Positions 34,776-44,754 of a stretch of 64,000 bases of DNA are shown piece by piece. A program made the position numbers and the translations under genes. The notes beneath the pieces were generated by a model. It ran no database searches. It saw only the letters and a list, made by a program, of their open reading frames with translations, and was not told the origin of the DNA. This DNA comes from Antilocapra americana (Eukaryota > Chordata > Mammalia > Artiodactyla > Antilocapridae). Numbering within the stretch: position 1 is the first letter of the stretch; each line of letters opens with the position of its first letter. Location of the stretch: NCBI GenBank assembly GCA_007570785.1, contig ML662442.1:29092031-29156030 (forward strand), given 5' to 3'.

Positions 34776-34838
34776 CGGGTTGGCAAAAAAGTTTGTTTGG
34801 TGATTAAAAATCCAAACAAAGTTTTTGGCCAATCCCAC
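34776..34838. mobile_element. Mariner-derived MITE (palindromic)
   Basis: About 63 bp consisting mostly of a terminal inverted repeat. The left arm gggttggcaaaaaagtttgt (34777-) pairs with the right arm acaaagtttttggccaatccc (ending about 34836) around a short AT loop. The arm matches the bovine mariner end pattern (ggttggccaaaaagttcgtt). No transposase frame remains. The expected TA duplication is not clean. Confidence 0.82.
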
Positions 34839-34839
34839 A

Positions 34840-35340
34840 GTTTCCATATCCAGCACTCCAAAAACAATGCAATTACTTGCTATTTATCCTGGCCTTTACC
34901 ATAAAGCTGTTTCAAAAGTACCGGTTCTACTTTAGGTCTACTTTCCCAGAAAGTCACCTTCCTGCTTGTTCATTTATTTGTTTAACAAATTTTGAGATCA
35001 GAAAAAAGACAAATAACAGATATAAAGAAAACATAACACCATTTAGTGGGGGAAACATACATTACCAATACATGTAATATAATGGTATATAATATTATAT
35101 CATGTCAGGTAGCAAATGCAACAGTGGAAAAATAAGCAAAGTAAACAGACACCTACAGATCTCATCTACATGTGAGACATGATATAAAGATAAGAGTGAT
35201 CAAACAACAATATATATCAGAGATGCTTCTTAAATGCCCACTACTTCCCCAAGAAAGAAGGCTACATCCAGAAAAATGTTTAAAAATAAAGCAGTCTGTT
35301 GAGGAAAGGATAGCTATCTTTTAGCTACCACTATGATGAA
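34840..35340. other. Unique AT-rich DNA, no gene seen
   Basis: No recognised gene or repeat. Confidence 0.4.
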
Positions 35341-35347
35341 TGTAGAG

Positions 35348-35585
35348 CTTCCCAGTAGAGCCAGTGGTTAAAAAAAAACAAAACAAAACACCTGTCCATG
35401 CAGAAGATGTAAGAGAGGCAGGTTTGATCCCTGGGTTGAGAAGATACCCTGAAGGAGGGCATGGCAACCCATGCCAGTATTCTTGCCTGAAAAAATGCCA
35501 TGGACAGAGGAGCCTGGCAGGCTACAGTCCATAGGACTTTACAGAATTGGACACAACTGAAGCAACTTGGCATGTACACACACAT
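35348..35585 (+). mobile_element. Bov-tA SINE with internal A-rich insertion
   Basis: A plus-strand Bov-tA. The head 'gagcttcccagtagagccag' is followed by an A/AAAC tract (35368-35390) not present in other copies, then the normal B-box region 'ggtttgatccctgggttgag' and body. Weak flanking similarity (atgatgaatgt, atgataaacat). Confidence 0.85.
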
Positions 35586-35589
35586 GATA

Positions 35590-36029
35590 AACATAATGTG
35601 TAAATAACAAAATATTGTCTGAGGTATTGAGACAAAGGTCAGTTGTCTAAACTGATCTTCAGAACAAATGCCCCTGAGGCAAGAACCTGAAAGAGAACAG
35701 GAAAGCCAGGAGCTACCAGGGATCTATGAACATGACTCCAGGGAGCAGTAGATCTGGCAAGTCCAGAAATATCAGGGGGAATTTATAAGATGAGAAGCCA
35801 CCAACACCACAGCTGTGGTTAGTTTTTCAGAGCTTCAAATTCATATATGTGGGCACAGTGGCTTAGATGCCCCAGGGCCAAGCTAAGATCAACATTCATG
35901 GCTAAATCATCTTTACCTCAAGCTAAATGCTTCTAAAAGGGTAAATTCTTTGAATTCTAACTTCATGGCTGAGTTTTCATCACATTATTCACAAATACAA
36001 TAAAAAGGACTAGAGAGTGTGCTATTAAT
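35590..36029. other. Unique DNA, no gene seen
   Basis: No recognised gene or repeat. Confidence 0.4.
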
Positions 36030-36265
36030 TTTCTGTTCATTTTATTGAAATGTAGTTGATTTACAAAGTTGTTACAATGATTCAGTTATATATATGTGTG
36101 TGTATATATATATACTCCTTTTCAGATTCTTCTCCCTTATAGATTATTAAAAAATATTGAATATAGCACCCTGTGCTATGCAGTAGGTCTTTGTTGTTCC
36201 TCTACTTTATATATAGTAGTGTATTTGTGTTAATCCTAATCTCCTAATTTATCTCTGCCCCCAGA
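36030..36265 (-). mobile_element. Old L1 3' UTR fragment
   Basis: The plus strand reads the reversed L1 3' UTR pattern ('ccctgtgctatgcagtaggt', 'tatatatagtagtgtatttg', 'ctcctaatttatctctgccc'). A TA/TG simple repeat lies inside it (36090-36114). It directly precedes the GPD1L retrocopy. Confidence 0.72.
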
Positions 36266-36427
36266 ATACTATTAATTTTTATCTGTGCTTATTAGTTGAT
36301 ACCTCTTGCAATATTACTATCCTGCTACCTTTTAGGTGAAAGTGAATGTGCCTGGGCTGAGCAGGCGGAGGCAAACGGCAAACCAGCTTGGGAGGCACTT
36401 GCAGGGCTGCAGCGCTGCGGTGGGGCC

Positions 36428-37483
36428 ATGACAGAATCACTCCTAAAAGTGTGCATCGTGGGCTCGGGGAACTGGGGTTCGGCTGTTGCAAAAATAATTG
36501 GTAATAATGTCATGAAACTTCAGAAGTTTGCCTCCACGGTCAAGATGTGGGTCTTTGAAGAAATGGTTAATGGGAGAAAACTGATAGACATCATAAATAA
36601 CGACCATGAAAATGTCAAATATCTCCCTGGACACAAGCTGCCAGACAATGTGATTGCAGTCCCCAGCCTCAGTGAGGTTGTGTGGGACGCAGACCTGCTG
36701 GTGTTTGTGATCCCCCACCAGTTTGTCAACAGCATCTGCGACGAGATCTCTGGGAAAGTGCCCAAGGGCGCACTGGGCATCAGCCTCATCAAGGGCATAG
36801 ATGAGGGTCCCCAGGGGCTGAAGCTCATTTCTGACATCATCCGAGAGAAGATGGACATTGACGTCAGTGTGCTGATGGGCGCAAACACTGCCAATGAGGT
36901 GGCTGCCGAGAAGTTCTGTGAGACCACCATCGGCAGCAAGGTAATGGAGCACGGCCTCCTCTTCAAAGAACTTCTGCAGACTCCAAATTTTAGAATTAAG
37001 GTGGTTGCTGAGGCAGACGCCGTTGAACTTTGTGGCGCTCTGAAGAACATTGTGGCCGTGGGAGCTGGGTTCTGCGACGGCCTCCACTGCGGCGACAACA
37101 CCAAAGCTGCTGTCATCCGCCTGGGGCTCATGGAAATGATCGCCTTCGCCAGGATCTTCTGCAGGGGCCACGTGTCCAAGGCCACCTTCCTGGAGAGCTG
37201 CGGCGTGGCCGACCTGATCACTACCTGCTACGCGGGCCGGAACCGCAAGGTAGCCGAGGCATTTGCAGGGACCGGTAAGACCATTGAAGAATTGGAGAAG
37301 GAGATGCTGAATGGGCAGAAGCTGCAAGGACCACAGACTTCCGCTGAAGTGTATGGCATCCTCAAACGGAAGGGACTGCTGGACAAGTTTCCATTGTTCA
37401 CGGCGGTGTACCAGATCTGCTACGAAGGCAGGCCTGTTGAAGAGATGTTGTCTTGTCTCCAGAATCATCCGGAGTATACATAA
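36428..37483 (+). CDS. GPD1L: GPD1L retrocopy with intact 351-codon frame
   Basis: GPD1L interconverts dihydroxyacetone phosphate and glycerol-3-phosphate with NAD(H) in the cytosol, and in humans it also affects the cardiac sodium channel. The ATG at 36428 opens a 351-residue frame, the normal GPD1L length, in one exon where the parent gene is split. Visible features are the Rossmann motif VGSGNWG (11-17), FVIPHQF (93-99), LIKGIDEG with Lys122, [12 protein letters not shown] with Lys206, GVADLITT with Asp262 and Thr266, and GRNRK with Arg271/Asn272. The expected catalytic and substrate residues are all present, with no stop or frameshift. Residues 2-5 (TESL) and several others differ from the usual GPD1L. 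The frame also extends 44 codons upstream to 36296, but that part is flanking or 5' UTR sequence. G at -3 gives a moderate start context. It is either a young retrocopy or a retained retrogene; transcription is unproven. Confidence 0.9.
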   Translation: MTESLLKVCIVGSGNWGSAVAKIIGNNVMKLQKFASTVKMWVFEEMVNGRKLIDIINNDHENVKYLPGHKLPDNVIAVPSLSEVVWDADLLVFVIPHQFVNSICDEISGKVPKGALGISLIKGIDEGPQGLKLISDIIREKMDIDVSVLMGANTANEVAAEKFCETTIGSKVMEHGLLFKELLQTPNFRIKVVAEADAVELCGALKNIVAVGAGFCDGLHCGDNTKAAVIRLGLMEMIAFARIFCRGHVSKATFLESCGVADLITTCYAGRNRKVAEAFAGTGKTIEELEKEMLNGQKLQGPQTSAEVYGILKRKGLLDKFPLFTAVYQICYEGRPVEEMLSCLQNHPEYT

Positions 37484-37670
37484 AGGGAATCATGCAGCTT
37501 GTTAGGGAAAGCCTGATTGCTTGTCGGGATTCAAATGGAAACCGGGACTTGGCCACAAGATGCTTGTGTGCCCGTAATCCCATCACAGGTGCTGTGAATT
37601 TTTACAGGTTCATTTTTTAGCATATATGAGTGTGTGAGTGTGTGTTCCTTCCTTGTTCTGTGGATGTGTC

Positions 37671-37714
37671 TATGAATCAAAATTAAAGGCCCTATGAATC
37701 AAAATTAAAGGCCC
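37671..37714 (+). repeat. 22-bp perfect tandem duplication with ATTAAA
   Basis: Two identical 22-bp units (37671-37692 and 37693-37714), each containing 'aaaattaaaggccc', sit at the 3' end of the GPD1L retrocopy. Each unit carries an ATTAAA poly(A)-signal variant. Confidence 0.95.
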
Positions 37715-37773
37715 TTTTTAAAAATTACTTCTGAAATCCTCCCACTCTGATAGTTTATAAAATTGGAACTATC

Positions 37774-37981
37774 TAACATTGCCATATATACACTACCACG
37801 TGTAAAATATTTAGCTGGTACACAAGGAGCCCAGCCTGGCACTCTGTGATGCCCTAGAGGGTGGGATGGGAGGAGTGGAGGGATGCTCAAGAGGGAGGGG
37901 GAATATGTATAATTATGGCTGATCTGCAGTTGTAGGGCAAAGACCAATACAACATTGTAAAGCAGTTTTCCTCCAATTAAC
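37774..37981 (+). mobile_element. Older L1 3' end
   Basis: L1 3' UTR of an older subfamily: 'atacactaccacgtgtaaaa', 'gggaggggga', 'aacattgtaaagcag' and a terminal 'ctccaattaa'. Direct repeats attggaactatc at 37762-37773 and 38300-38311 flank this piece together with the younger L1 piece that follows it. Confidence 0.75.
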
Positions 37982-38299
37982 GAGAACCCAACATGCGAGA
38001 CAGCAAAAGGAACGCAGATGTATAGAATAGACTCCTGGACTTTGTGGATGATTGTAAGGGTGGGATGATATGGGAGAAGGGCATTGAAGCATGTTAATTG
38101 TCATGTGTCTAATCAATCGCCAGCCCAGGATTGATGCTCGGGGCTGGTGCAGCGAGATTTCCCGGGGGGGAGGGAGGAGGGAGGAGGGTTCCGGAGGGGA
38201 AGCATATGTAAACCCATGATGATATCATGACAATATATGGCAAAAACAATAAAAAAAATAAATAAATAAATAAAATAAAAAACAAATTTAAAAAGGAAG
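37982..38299 (+). mobile_element. Young L1 3' UTR, 5'-truncated
   Basis: Starts 'gagaacccaacatgcgagac' and runs through the G-rich tract (38161-38200) and 'ggcaaaaacaat' to an (AAAT)n-rich tail. It sits in or at the A-tail of the older L1 3' end. The frames on the minus strand here are L1 3' UTR shadows. Confidence 0.9.
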
Positions 38300-38311
38300 A
38301 TTGGAACTATC

Positions 38312-38650
38312 ACAGCCAGAAGTTTTGAATCTAATTCATATATATTTCAGTGAAGGAATTTTTTTTTTCTCATTATCTTAATTTAGCCAGCATTAACATG
38401 AGAGAGTGGCAGAGTGAATGGGTTCAAAAATCTATATACTGTAACTTTTAAATACTCTCTCAGAACCAACATGATCAACTACTTTGATTGTGGGCTGATC
38501 TATTATTTTAAACAATTACGTATTTTTAATTAGGCTATATATATTCCTCTCATTACAGTTTTCTGCATTTTTAGCCTCTTTTCTCTTCATTAGCTACCAG
38601 AATATGCTTTCATAAAGGCTGGGCAGTGGCAGAAGACAGAAAACTCATCT
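38312..38650. other. Unique AT-rich DNA, no gene seen
   Basis: No recognised gene or repeat. Confidence 0.4.
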
Positions 38651-38654
38651 GGGA

Positions 38655-38883
38655 TTTTCCTGATGTGGCTGACACAGTCTTCTGATTAACAACATTTGAA
38701 TGATACTTGGGAGACCCAGGTTCAATCCCTGGGTCAGAAAAATCCCCTGGAGAAGGGAATGGCTACCCACTCCAGGATTCTTGCCTGGAGAATTCCATAG
38801 ACAGAGGAGCCTGATGGACTACAGTCCATGGGGGTCGCAAAGAGTTGGACAATACTGGGTGCCTAATACTTTCACTTTCACTT
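38655..38883 (+). mobile_element. Bov-tA SINE, diverged head
   Basis: The head is diverged ('gattttcctgatgtggctg'). The B-box region 'ggttcaatccctgggtcag' and the body are well kept, with a (ctttcactttcac) tail. Confidence 0.85.
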
Positions 38884-38894
38884 TTCTTTTGTGC

Positions 38895-39030
38895 AAGCAT
38901 TTCCTTTAAGCCTCACAGATCCCCTGAAAGAGAGCTGCTATTATTCCTCATTTAAGGTGCAGTCACTGTGCCTGGCTCCCTGGTGAGTTGGGTCAGAGCT
39001 AGAGTCAAGCCCAGTGCTTCTCCCCCTACC
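38895..39030 (-). repeat. MIR fragment
   Basis: Reversed MIR pattern: 'gctgctattattcctcattt' corresponds to the complement of the aataatag / aaatgagg core, followed by 'ggtcagagctagagtcaagc'. Confidence 0.6.
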
Positions 39031-39149
39031 TGAGCTGTGCCTGGACCTGCTCAGGCATCAGGGGACTGCTTTGACCTTCTATTAATTGGTTGTAGGATAC
39101 ACAGCCTTTCCTGAGGCCATCAGCAGGCTTCCTGCAGCTGAAGTTTGTA

Positions 39150-39335
39150 TGGGTCCTTATGTAGAAGGATGCTGTTCCAAGTGTGGACTTCTTTCCACCA
39201 GCTTCACCTGGAGACTCTTAGAAATCGTTTGACACTGGTTCGACTCCCGATCTCTGAAGTGGGGTCTTGAATCTGTACGTTCGCATGCCTTCCATGTGTT
39301 CCAGCACTCACTACAGTTTGAAAACCACTACTTTA
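39150..39335. repeat. MER5A-like hAT DNA transposon remnant
   Basis: 'cagcttcacctggagactct' and the terminal 'acagtttgaaaaccactac' match the ends of the MER5A nonautonomous hAT family (cacctggggagctttt...ttgagaaccactg). A further hAT-like stretch may follow at 39350-39600 (tttctcaaaccatgttccct). Confidence 0.6.
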
Positions 39336-39599
39336 GAAAATTTACTTTAGATTGGCATTTCTCAAACCATGTTCCCTGGAGCCCAGTGGTGGTTCCAGTG
39401 TTCCCTCACAAGGTCCAGTGAGTTCGGAAAAAGCTGCATCTGTACACCCCTCTTGAAGGGGAAGAATGTATGTTAGCTTGTTACTGGGACTTGTTTTTTT
39501 AACCCAGCAAGTCCCGGACATATTAGATTATGGAGATTTTTCGGGCAGGGGGCAAGAAAACTTGCCAAAGTTTCCGAGGAGCACTGTTCCAGGCTGAGG

Positions 39600-40990
39600 T
39601 GGCCTTAGCACAACACAAGCATCCCTCTCTCTGCAAGAAGTGGGGATAGATGACTACCTGCGGCATTGTTCGTTCTGAGCCGTAGTAGTTCAGGTCTGAC
39701 GTGGACCTTTGATGAAGCTTTAAGGTGTGACACTGTCATGTGCAAGCAAGTGGATGTCAACCTCGCTGAAACACCTCGTGTGGACTAAGCGCTTTTAATT
39801 CTAGAATAGAAGAGCGGGAATTACTGTATCTTCTTAAATGGGATAGGTTACCTTACACAGAACTTGGTAAGTGTTAAGGGAACATATGACTATCACTTAT
39901 ATATTCACTGACTTTCAGTCACTTTGAGATTTTGATCCTTTTTGTTTTCCAGCTTGGGGATTTTTTTTCTTCTTCCCTTTTGTCCAAACATATCTGAAAT
40001 GATTGTCAAATAGATTTTGTGGGAATTCCTATACACAGAAGTATATGAAAGCACACCTACTGTAATATAGAAAAAAATACCTGTCTTAAAATCCATCCTA
40101 GCAGGTAGAATTGAGCTAAATTCCTTCTGGTTTTCATTTAACTCTTATCTATAATATGGCCCCAGGGTATTGACCCAAGGAACAGTGAGGTGCCTCTGTA
40201 CTAAAGAATCTTTGGTTTTTCCCACTAGTTCTAATCTAAGAGTACTGTACATGCACTATATTTGGTTTTCTTACCTATCAGGTACTATATTTGTTTACAG
40301 ACTATAGGAGGAAATGATTTAAAAGCTTAATAAACATTTTAATCCCCCAAACCTATGCTACTGATCCTACTTTTTAACCAGCTTCTTTTATAATTTTATT
40401 TGTTTAGGTCAGCTTTTTTTCTCCCTGAATGGTATTGCATAGACAATAATAAAAAGGGAAATTTAAAAAGATGAATAGGACTTTCCCTCATTTTTTTCAC
40501 TTTCATATACCCCTGGACTCTAGTAAATGGGTTAGTAAATGGACATTTTTTTTCTCTTTTTCTAAAAGGAATATATGTGTGCACAGAGTAAAATGTATTC
40601 TAACAGAAAATCAACCCCACTAATGACATCTTATTATTTGAAGAATAAAAGGAACATAAATAATGAAATCCCCAATGAGGTATTTACATCTTCTAAGAAA
40701 ATACTTTTAAAGTTGCTGAAACTTGTCTCTCTCAACCCAAGGAAAACCTGTTGGTTAGGTCACCAAACCCAAGCAGAAAATATATCCACACAACTTCTTT
40801 ACAGAAGCCAATATGACTGCCAGGGCCAGGCTAAAGTATAAAGTCAACACTGAATGAATAATATCTAGATCATAACAAATACTAACAGGTTCATTCCTAT
40901 CTAACTCTCAAAGTTAAGGTGACTTCACCAAAGGATAATCTTATGACCTGCATTTTTGTACAGTTTCAGAAGTATGTATGTCCTAAAACT
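39600..40990. other. Unique DNA, no gene seen
   Basis: No recognised gene or repeat. The frame 40575-40841 (88 codons) has no domain. Confidence 0.4.
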
Positions 40991-40997
40991 CCTACAC

Positions 40998-41381
40998 GAC
41001 CATAAAGAAGGCTGAGTGCTAAAGAATTGATGCTTTCAAATTATGGTGCTGGAGAAGATTTTCGGGAGTCCCTAAGAATGCAAGATCAAACCATCCTAAA
41101 GGAAATCAACCCTGAATATTCATTGGAAGGACTGATGCTGAAGCTGAAGCTCCAATACTTTGGCCACCTGATGTGAAGAGCTGACTTGTTGGGAAAGACT
41201 TTGATTCTGGGAAAGACTGAGGGCAGGAGGAGAAGAGGGCATCAGAGGTGAAATGGTTGGATAGCATCACCAACTCAGTGGATATGAGTTTGATCAAACT
41301 CCAGGAGATAGTTAAGGACAGGGAAGCCTGGGATTATGCAGTCCATGAGATCACAAAGACATGACTTAATGACTGAACAAA
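40998..41381 (+). mobile_element. BovB LINE 3' fragment
   Basis: Matches the BovB C-terminal coding and 3' end: 'aagaaggctgagtgctaaag', 'ttcattggaaggactgatgc', 'gactgagggcaggaggagaa', then a decayed end 'tgacttaatgactgaac'. Confidence 0.9.
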
Positions 41382-41424
41382 AGCCCCTAAAAACTCTGAC
41401 TAGAGAATGGCACCATGGAAATGT

Positions 41425-41615
41425 GCTATATATATAAATACATATATATGCATATGTACACATACACACATTAAACATATATACATAGTTGATAAATATA
41501 TATACATATTTGATAAATATATTCCATAAACATCTAGAAATATATATAGTGTGTATACATCTTTGATATATGTTCCCATAAATAAATATATATTATGTGT
41601 GTGCATGTATATGTA
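41425..41615. repeat. TA/CA-rich low-complexity tract
   Basis: Alternating 'atatatacatat' sequence with interruptions follows the BovB fragment directly. The minus-strand frames over it (41275-41606) are translation of simple sequence. Confidence 0.85.
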
Positions 41616-41819
41616 TTTTATAATTTTATCTCTGATTTTAAAAGTGTATATTTCTTTTGACCTAGGACAAAATAAGGTTATAAATCTGGTCGTATTGTAG
41701 TTTTGTCTTTACATATCAGATGATTTAGAGACAGAATTAATTCTCAATTACATCTAGCATTCTTAACCTAAATTTTTAATCAAATTTTCTCTCCCTCTCT
41801 CAAATTTCCTCATCCTTAT

Positions 41820-41930
41820 TATTTAATTTATTAATCTAAATAAATTAGGTTTATTTATTATTTGTTAGGTTTATCTTTATGTATTATAACTTATTTATTA
41901 TTTATTTGTTAGGTTTATTAATCTAATTCT
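41820..41930. repeat. Imperfect AT-rich tandem repeat
   Basis: The phrase 'ttatttgttaggttta' recurs, with variants, around 41840-41920 ('taaattaggtttatttatta', 'attatttgttaggtttat'). Confidence 0.7.
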
Positions 41931-44545
41931 AATCTGACTGGCCTCCTATTTTTAACAACTTTCTATCTTTCATGTTTTTAAGTATAATATATATAAACAG
42001 AGATAATATAAGTATACTAATATACATAATAAAAACAGGATAATAGCTATTATTGACTTAAATTTTGTACTGTAAGTACTTTGCTCTTCCTCAAGTGGAA
42101 TCTGAGAGTGGGCTTTAACATGGAAGAGGGGACTTGGGGTCCAGGAAATAAAAGAACGGGCACTCCTATGGAGGGAGCAAGTGCTAAAAGCACTCTTCTT
42201 TGACACATTAATTACTAGTCAGCTTTGTCCAGAGAAGAATTCTGGTTCTGAACAGGTTCAGGTGAGCAGAGAAGAAGACAGAGGAGAGTAGGTCCTTGGT
42301 AGTCAGGTGACTGCCTAATGGGGGTTGAAAATCCAATTGCCCCCAATTCTTCTAGAGGAGGTTCTGGAGCCAGTTGCAACTCAAGAGCTACTGAAGGAAA
42401 AATAGGAGCCCTGAATTGGCCCTAGGACTTCTTTGTCTCTTGGAGCTATGACGATGGAAAGGATGATGGATCAGCTTCTCATGCTAATAGAAAAGCAATC
42501 ACACTGAGTTTTTCCCCACAATGGGGAAGAGTTAGATGGAAAAGTTCTCATAGAATGGTACTTTCCACTGTTTATTATCGCAAAAGAATTTTCTTGTAGA
42601 GAGAATATATTTCATGTTTGTTTAACAGAGATCAACTCAGCTATGACTGCTGAACTCAGACCACATCCAAAACACCTTGCTAAGCTAACTGCAATTAACG
42701 ATTGATCTCAACCACTTTCATGATTCCTATCACAGTTGACCAAGCCCTGGTGACACTCAGCATCTTCAAGACCATGAGCTGAGGAAAATCTAACAATAAG
42801 GCAAGGCCACTATGGGAAGAGATTCGCAGTCCCATCGGAGCACACTTAAAAATATCTTAAGCTTAAAAATAATCTAGGCATATTGCCACATTCCCAAAAA
42901 TCTCATTTCAAGGAGCAAGAGAGGGCACACAGAACAATATCTAGTCAATGAAAGAGTTGTCCAGCCAAGTAGGAGGCACAGCAAGATTAGGAAGATCTAT
43001 TTAAGTCTTTTTAAAGGATGTTAGAAACAGGATCCAGGCCCAAGGAGAAAAGCCTGGCAGGAGCTTGGAAATAAAGTTCAGTGCCAGCCAATTCCATGAT
43101 CCAGAATTCAGTCCCGGGAGAAAACTAGAGTGGGAACCAGAAGCCAAGAGCCCATCGACAGAAGATCCGTACAGCAGACTGGCCACATTTCCACTGGGAT
43201 GGCAAGGTCAACAGAGGTGAAGGTGCTGATTTCTTCTCAGCTAGACACTGAATCAGACAGTGAGTGCACAGTGCCTATACAGATCATCCTCCTGGTGGGA
43301 AAGAGACCTTCAGCGTACTGCAAGTCAGGCTTTTTCTGGCTCAGAAACCAAGCAAGACTGTATAAGCCTGTGGCTGGCAGTCCTGAATACTCAGGGCCAC
43401 AGTTCCTGCCAGCATCTGATATTGTGTCTTCCTTGTCCCCTACACAGAGACATCTGCCCAGGGAGAGGGTGAGACAGCCCTAGAGAGAGCCCAGCCAGAG
43501 TCCTGGGGAGCACCTCGCTGGGAAGAACACATAAAGGAGGTCAATCAGTTTAACAACTCATCTCAAAAAAGAGAATGACCTTCCAAGCATAATCATATTG
43601 AATTTCAGGCTATACTAACTCCACAAAGGATAATTTTACCATAATTTTTTATGAATAAATCAGGAGGCTTTATTTTCTTTTTAGAAATTTTTCCATCTAA
43701 ATATTTTATGTGAGCTCTTTCTTCTTAAAAAATTCAACATTTTTATAATGCATCAGCCTGATATATTTTACAATACATGCCGTTTGAGTTAATGAAACTC
43801 CTGAGATGAAACTTATTACTTAAATTATTTTAAGGTACATTATACAGTTCGTAGGAAGCTGCCATTTTTCTCTCAGGATAAACCACTTCCCTCTGGTTTT
43901 GCATAATAAAGACTTGCAATTCACAAAGTCTGGCATTATAAATCACTGTATCCCCTTGAAATGCAACCAGTCAATTGTCTTTGTCAACTAAAATGTATTG
44001 AGTTGCTATTTTGTAGGATATTATAATCCAGAATAAAGCTAAAGCAAAATTAACTATATAAAATCTATTTCAAAAGAGCTTATAAATTTACCACCTGAAA
44101 GTTTTAAATAATAATAAGAAAATGCAAGAAAGGGGAAAGTTTAACACAAAAATCATCATAGGGAATACCTCTTTATAATTAACTAATGACTACAGATACC
44201 CAACTAAATGTATGACATGTCATAATTAGAAGCAATGAGTTTTATTCTTTAAAAAAATTGCACCCTGTGAGCTTTTTCTTTAAGCACAATGACAGTGTGA
44301 GGGAGGACCAGAATTTTCTGGTCTACCTTATGTATCTATTCTATAGGAATAAAATAGAGTACCCTCTATTTTCCTCACGAAATTATGAGAAAGTGAAAAG
44401 AGAACTGCCCCTACTCACACAGGGCAGACTTCACAGATACACAAGTTGAGCTCTCCATGTGGTCTAATGTTCTGCTCTCACCATCTTGAAATTCTTAATT
44501 TTTGAACAAGGGGTCCTGCAATTTGATTTTGCACTGGGCCCCACA
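41931..44545. other. Unique DNA, no gene seen
   Basis: The longest frame (43130-43483, 117 codons) is rich in Ser/Arg/Pro and has no motif that I recognise and no coding context. Slightly higher GC at 43000-43530. Confidence 0.4.
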
Positions 44546-44552
44546 AACTATG

Positions 44553-44752
44553 TAGCCCTGATAGCTCAGTTGGTAAAGAATCCGCCTGCAATGTGGGAGG
44601 CCTGGGTTTGATCCCTGGGTTGGGAAGATTCCCTGGACAAGGGAAACGTTACCCACTCCAATGTTCTAGCCTAGAGAATTCCATGGGCTGTAGAGTCCAT
44701 GGGGTTGCAAAGAGTTAGACACAACTGAGGAACTTTCACTCTCACTTTCAAC
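44553..44752 (+). mobile_element. Bov-tA SINE
   Basis: Head 'agccctgatagctcagttgg', B-box region 'gggtttgatccctgggttgg', normal body and a (ctttcactctcac) tail. Confidence 0.9.
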
Positions 44753-44754
44753 TG

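Larger units (their letters stand above)
36345..37718 (+). other. Processed mRNA copy of GPD1L (whole retrocopy)
   Basis: GC-rich 5' UTR-like sequence (about 36350-36427) leads into the frame, and about 235 bp of 3' UTR-like sequence follows the stop, ending at ATTAAA signals (37682, 37704). No introns are present. The A-tail is eroded to 'tttttaaaaa', and I could not find flanking duplications, so the exact ends are uncertain. The upstream neighbour is an old L1 3' UTR; no CpG promoter or TATA element in a sensible place was seen. Confidence 0.75.

Noticed and set aside
36296..36427. 44-codon N-terminal extension of the GPD1L frame
   Set aside because: It lies in flanking and 5' UTR-like sequence. 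GPD1L length (351) and the conserved KVCIVGSG segment fit the ATG at 36428.
36443..37468. 341-codon open frame on the minus strand opposite the GPD1L copy
   Set aside because: It is the antisense shadow of a GC-rich coding sequence. Composition and lack of domains give no support, and the plus frame is clearly GPD1L.
43130..43483. 117-codon frame as a possible small gene
   Set aside because: No motif, no start context, no splice or neighbour support, and no homology that I recognise.
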